A stretch of 7,088 nucleotides of DNA, from the NCBI GenBank assembly GCA_905201305.1, contig CAJKNS010000121.1, forward strand, positions 1 through 7,088. The letters are read 5' to 3'. The translations under genes and the position numbers were made by a program. The stretch comes from an uncultured Eubacteriales bacterium (GTDB lineage: Bacteria; Bacillota; Clostridia; Oscillospirales; Oscillospiraceae). Below, in pieces: positions 6,001-7,088 of this stretch. Under the pieces are notes generated by a model, which was not told the DNA's origin, ran no database searches, and saw nothing but the letters and a program-made list of their open reading frames with translations. Each line of letters begins with the position of its first letter. The first letter of the stretch is position 1.

Positions 6001-6067
6001 TTTGTGTGATATTGCCTTATTTTCTCTACGTGACATGCGTTATTCCTTTTGTGTGACATGCCTTATT
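6001..6067 (-). repeat. Three phased 23-bp direct repeats in the valS leader
   Basis: On the minus strand AATAAGGCATGTCAC (from 6067), AATAACGCATGTCAC (from 6044) and AATAAGGCAATATCAC (from 6021) begin exactly 23 nt apart. Units 1 and 3 both continue as ACAAA. They lie between the T-box terminator and the valS ribosome binding site. Unit 3 (ATAAGGCAATATCACACAAA) matches the MITE end at 3127-3147 at most positions. Either this is a decayed or nested insertion of transposon ends or a set of protein-binding repeats. Function unknown. Confidence 0.6.
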
Positions 6068-6084
6068 TTTTTCGACAAGAAAGC

Positions 6085-6116
6085 AAAAACCCTGAACATG
6101 ACCAGCATGTTCAGGG
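6085..6116 (-). terminator. T-box regulated intrinsic terminator
   Basis: CCCTGAACATG (6116-6106) pairs perfectly with CATGTTCAGGG (6100-6090) around a 5-nt loop, followed by TTTTT (6089-6085). Its 5' arm contains the bases that the antiterminator needs (6115-6110), so the two structures exclude each other. It would also end any transcript arriving from the upstream membrane-protein gene. Confidence 0.93.
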
Positions 6117-6331
6117 CGAAAATTCCGCGGTACCACCTGAATTCGGCACAACCATAGAAAATTATGCCGCACTCGATACTCTGTAACGGGAGCACCCGGC
6201 GGATTCTACTTCGTTCAAACCCGCAGCTCCGGAGCGACCTTCAACCGGCGAACCCCCAGGCTTGCACCCACCGCCTGCTCTCTTAGAGGTGTGACCGGTT
6301 TACTCCTCTCCATCTGCGCTGATTTCGATAT
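6085..6331 (-). ncRNA. T-box riboswitch (valine) in the valS leader
   Basis: About 247 nt of leader RNA that senses uncharged tRNA-Val and decides between termination and valS transcription. Stem I: helix AACCGG (6300-6295) / CCGGTT (6248-6243) below a distal part with AGAGAGC and GGTGCAAGCC-like elements. The specifier loop has AGTA (6304-6301) opposite GAA (6242-6240), and the specifier GUC, a valine codon, is at 6238-6236 followed by a purine. Stem II is GCGGGTT/AATCCGC with an AACG loop segment able to pair with CGTT, as in a IIA/B pseudoknot. Stem III is 6169-6162 / 6151-6144. The T-box sequence AGGTGGTACCGCGG is at 6138-6125. The antiterminator pairs TTCAGG (6141-6136) with CCTGAA (6115-6110), exposing TGGT (6135-6132) for the tRNA 3' end; its last T suits an A discriminator base. 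The alternative terminator lies at 6116-6085. Confidence 0.96.
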
Positions 6332-6337
6332 AGGGTC

Positions 6338-6366
6338 ATGATATTACATTCCGGGAAGAATGTCAA
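6338..6366 (-). promoter_or_regulatory. Sigma-A-type promoter of the valS T-box leader
   Basis: Consensus TTGACA (6366-6361), a 17-nt spacer and TATCAT (6343-6338, 5 of 6 matches to TATAAT) on the minus strand. The predicted transcript start is near 6331, just before T-box stem I. The -35 box starts 4 nt after the stop codon of the upstream gene. Confidence 0.85.
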
Positions 6367-6369
6367 GTC

Positions 6370-6894
6370 TCAATATGTTGTCCGCCAAACCATTACAAGG
6401 TCCGCCACACTGTCCACCAGCAGGAACACGCCTGCAATCCGCAGCAGGGTTTCCACGGTGGAGAACGGGTTAATCATCACGATCACGCCCATGACAACCG
6501 CCGCAACGCCAACGCCCATGGACAGCTTCCAATCATAGCCCAATGCCTTACTCTCCCGGGCATGCTGAATGTCGTGGATGCCGTGGATCAGGAGCACAAA
6601 GCCCACCACAATGCCCACCAGAGACATGAGGAAGCCCGGACGCATCAATACCACCAGTCCAGTGGCAAGCTGAATCAGTCCCAGCACCAAGTCCCCCTGT
6701 CCCACCGGCTGACCCTTGGAAAAAATCGCCGTGAGCAGAGATGCAACGCCGGAAATCACCAGCGTCCAGCCCACCAGCAGGAAGACCGTGCGCATGGCGG
6801 TGCCGGGGGATAAAATGAGCAGAAAGCCCAGAATCAGCGTTAAAACTGCCGTTAATACAAAATTGACCCGAATGCGGCGAAGCAGATCAAACAT
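6370..6894 (-). CDS. HdeD/DUF308 family membrane protein
   Basis: A 174-residue integral membrane protein with six predicted helices (about 11-30, 34-58, 67-86, 87-106, 122-142, 146-170). It is built from three similar two-helix repeats, each with a Gly-x-(hydrophobic)4-x-Pro turn: GFLLILSP, GLVVLMRP and GVIVMINP. This triple hairpin with short loops is typical of HdeD-like proteins (DUF308). HdeD itself is an acid-resistance gene product of Escherichia coli, but the biochemical role of the family is unknown and none is assigned here. The ATG at 6894 is chosen because AGGAGG lies 7 nt upstream and MFDLLRRIRVNF leads straight into helix 1; the frame remains open to 6960 only through promoter and leader DNA. 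It has its own promoter, no terminator of its own, and ends 4 nt before the valS promoter. Confidence 0.85.
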   Translation of the reverse strand: MFDLLRRIRVNFVLTAVLTLILGFLLILSPGTAMRTVFLLVGWTLVISGVASLLTAIFSKGQPVGQGDLVLGLIQLATGLVVLMRPGFLMSLVGIVVGFVLLIHGIHDIQHARESKALGYDWKLSMGVGVAAVVMGVIVMINPFSTVETLLRIAGVFLLVDSVADLVMVWRTTY

Positions 6895-6914
6895 GGAAAC
6901 TCCTCCTCTTTGGT

Positions 6915-6929
6915 TGGTTCTGAGAACCA
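6915..6929. promoter_or_regulatory. Palindrome in the leader of the HdeD-like gene
   Basis: TGGTTCT and AGAACCA are perfect 7-bp inverted arms around a single central base. The palindrome lies between the -10 box (6945-6940) and the ribosome binding site, beginning a few bases after the predicted transcript start. Its position and symmetry suit a repressor operator. The 1-nt centre makes an RNA hairpin less likely, as the innermost pairs could not close. No specific regulator is indicated. Confidence 0.4.
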
Positions 6930-6939
6930 GTGTCTGAAT

Positions 6940-6968
6940 ATTATAATGGTTCGATGTCAAGTTGTAAA
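6940..6968 (-). promoter_or_regulatory. Sigma-A-type promoter of the HdeD-like gene
   Basis: TTTACA (6968-6963), a 17-nt spacer and a perfect TATAAT (6945-6940) on the minus strand, giving a predicted leader of about 40 nt. A TTGACA at 6960-6955 is only 9 nt from the -10 box and so is not its partner. Confidence 0.8.
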
Positions 6969-6994
6969 GTGGATGGAAAGGAAGATTGTTTTAA

Positions 6995-7088
6995 GATTTT
7001 TGGGTTTTGCGGGTTTACCAGCCGCGCTGCTTATCTAATGACCTTCGGGGGAGATGATTTTTGAGTTTTACCGTTTTACCGGCATTCT
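6995..7088 (-). repeat. Intergenic dispersed repeat, right copy
   Basis: Read on the minus strand from 7088, this block repeats the organisation of 77-169. It has AGAATGCCGGTAAA (14 bases identical), a motif GGTAAAACGGTAAAACTC (from 7080), a CCCCCGAAGG core, TTAGATAAGCAG, then a second motif GGTAAACCCGCAAAACCC (from 7019), 61 nt after the first; both motifs end AAAAATC. Read on the plus strand, the core forms a CC(UUCG)GG hairpin. It is in inverted orientation relative to the left copy and reaches the window edge, so it may continue beyond. No gene is evident in 6970-7088. Confidence 0.65.

Noticed and set aside
4615..6009. 464-codon open frame on the plus strand, hydrophobic translation
   Set aside because: It is entirely antisense to valS, whose motifs are unambiguous. 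Long antisense frames are common opposite GC-rich genes, and there is no recognisable family.
3307..6036. Longer valS using the ATG at 6036 (32 extra residues)
   Set aside because: The extension is encoded by the 23-bp repeats and MITE-like DNA, has only a weak ribosome binding site, and is not part of the ValRS fold. The ATG at 5940 gives the family N-terminus.
6955..6960. TTGACA as the -35 box of the HdeD-like gene
   Set aside because: It is only 9 nt from TATAAT; TTTACA at 6968-6963 has the correct 17-nt spacing.

Overview
The window looks like chromosomal DNA of a spore-forming, fairly GC-rich member of the Clostridia (Oscillospiraceae/Ruminococcaceae-like). The evidence is a complete spoIIAA-spoIIAB-sigF operon, a T-box leader in front of valS, strong AGGAGG-type ribosome binding sites and GC-rich codon use. 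This placement is an inference from gene content; nothing here fixes a genus.

All six convincing genes lie on the minus strand, so the biological reading direction is right to left. From the right edge: a copy of an intergenic repeat (6995-7088); a sigma-A-type promoter, a palindrome and a small six-helix membrane protein of the HdeD/DUF308 family (6370-6894); a second promoter and a full T-box riboswitch with a GUC (valine) specifier and a terminator/antiterminator switch (6085-6331); a short segment with three 23-bp direct repeats; valS (3307-5940); a 168-bp palindromic MITE-like element (3127-3294); a terminator-shaped hairpin abutting the folC ribosome binding site; folC (1811-3070) with a strong terminator; the spoIIA operon (273-1722), whose three genes overlap by 4 nt each; and about 270 nt of non-coding, repeat-rich DNA (1-272).

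The T-box should make valyl-tRNA synthetase, and by read-through perhaps folC, respond to uncharged tRNA-Val. FolC makes folylpolyglutamates. The spoIIA operon encodes the forespore sigma factor F, its anti-sigma kinase SpoIIAB and the anti-anti-sigma factor SpoIIAA. The genes themselves are ordinary core genes. The less ordinary content is between them: two inverted, diverged copies of one intergenic repeat at the two window edges, a whole-length imperfect palindrome between valS and folC, a phased 23-bp array in the valS leader whose last unit resembles the end of that palindrome, and the hairpin placed directly against the folC ribosome binding site. I found no phage, CRISPR, toxin-antitoxin or other defence genes and no clear candidate for a new multi-gene system.
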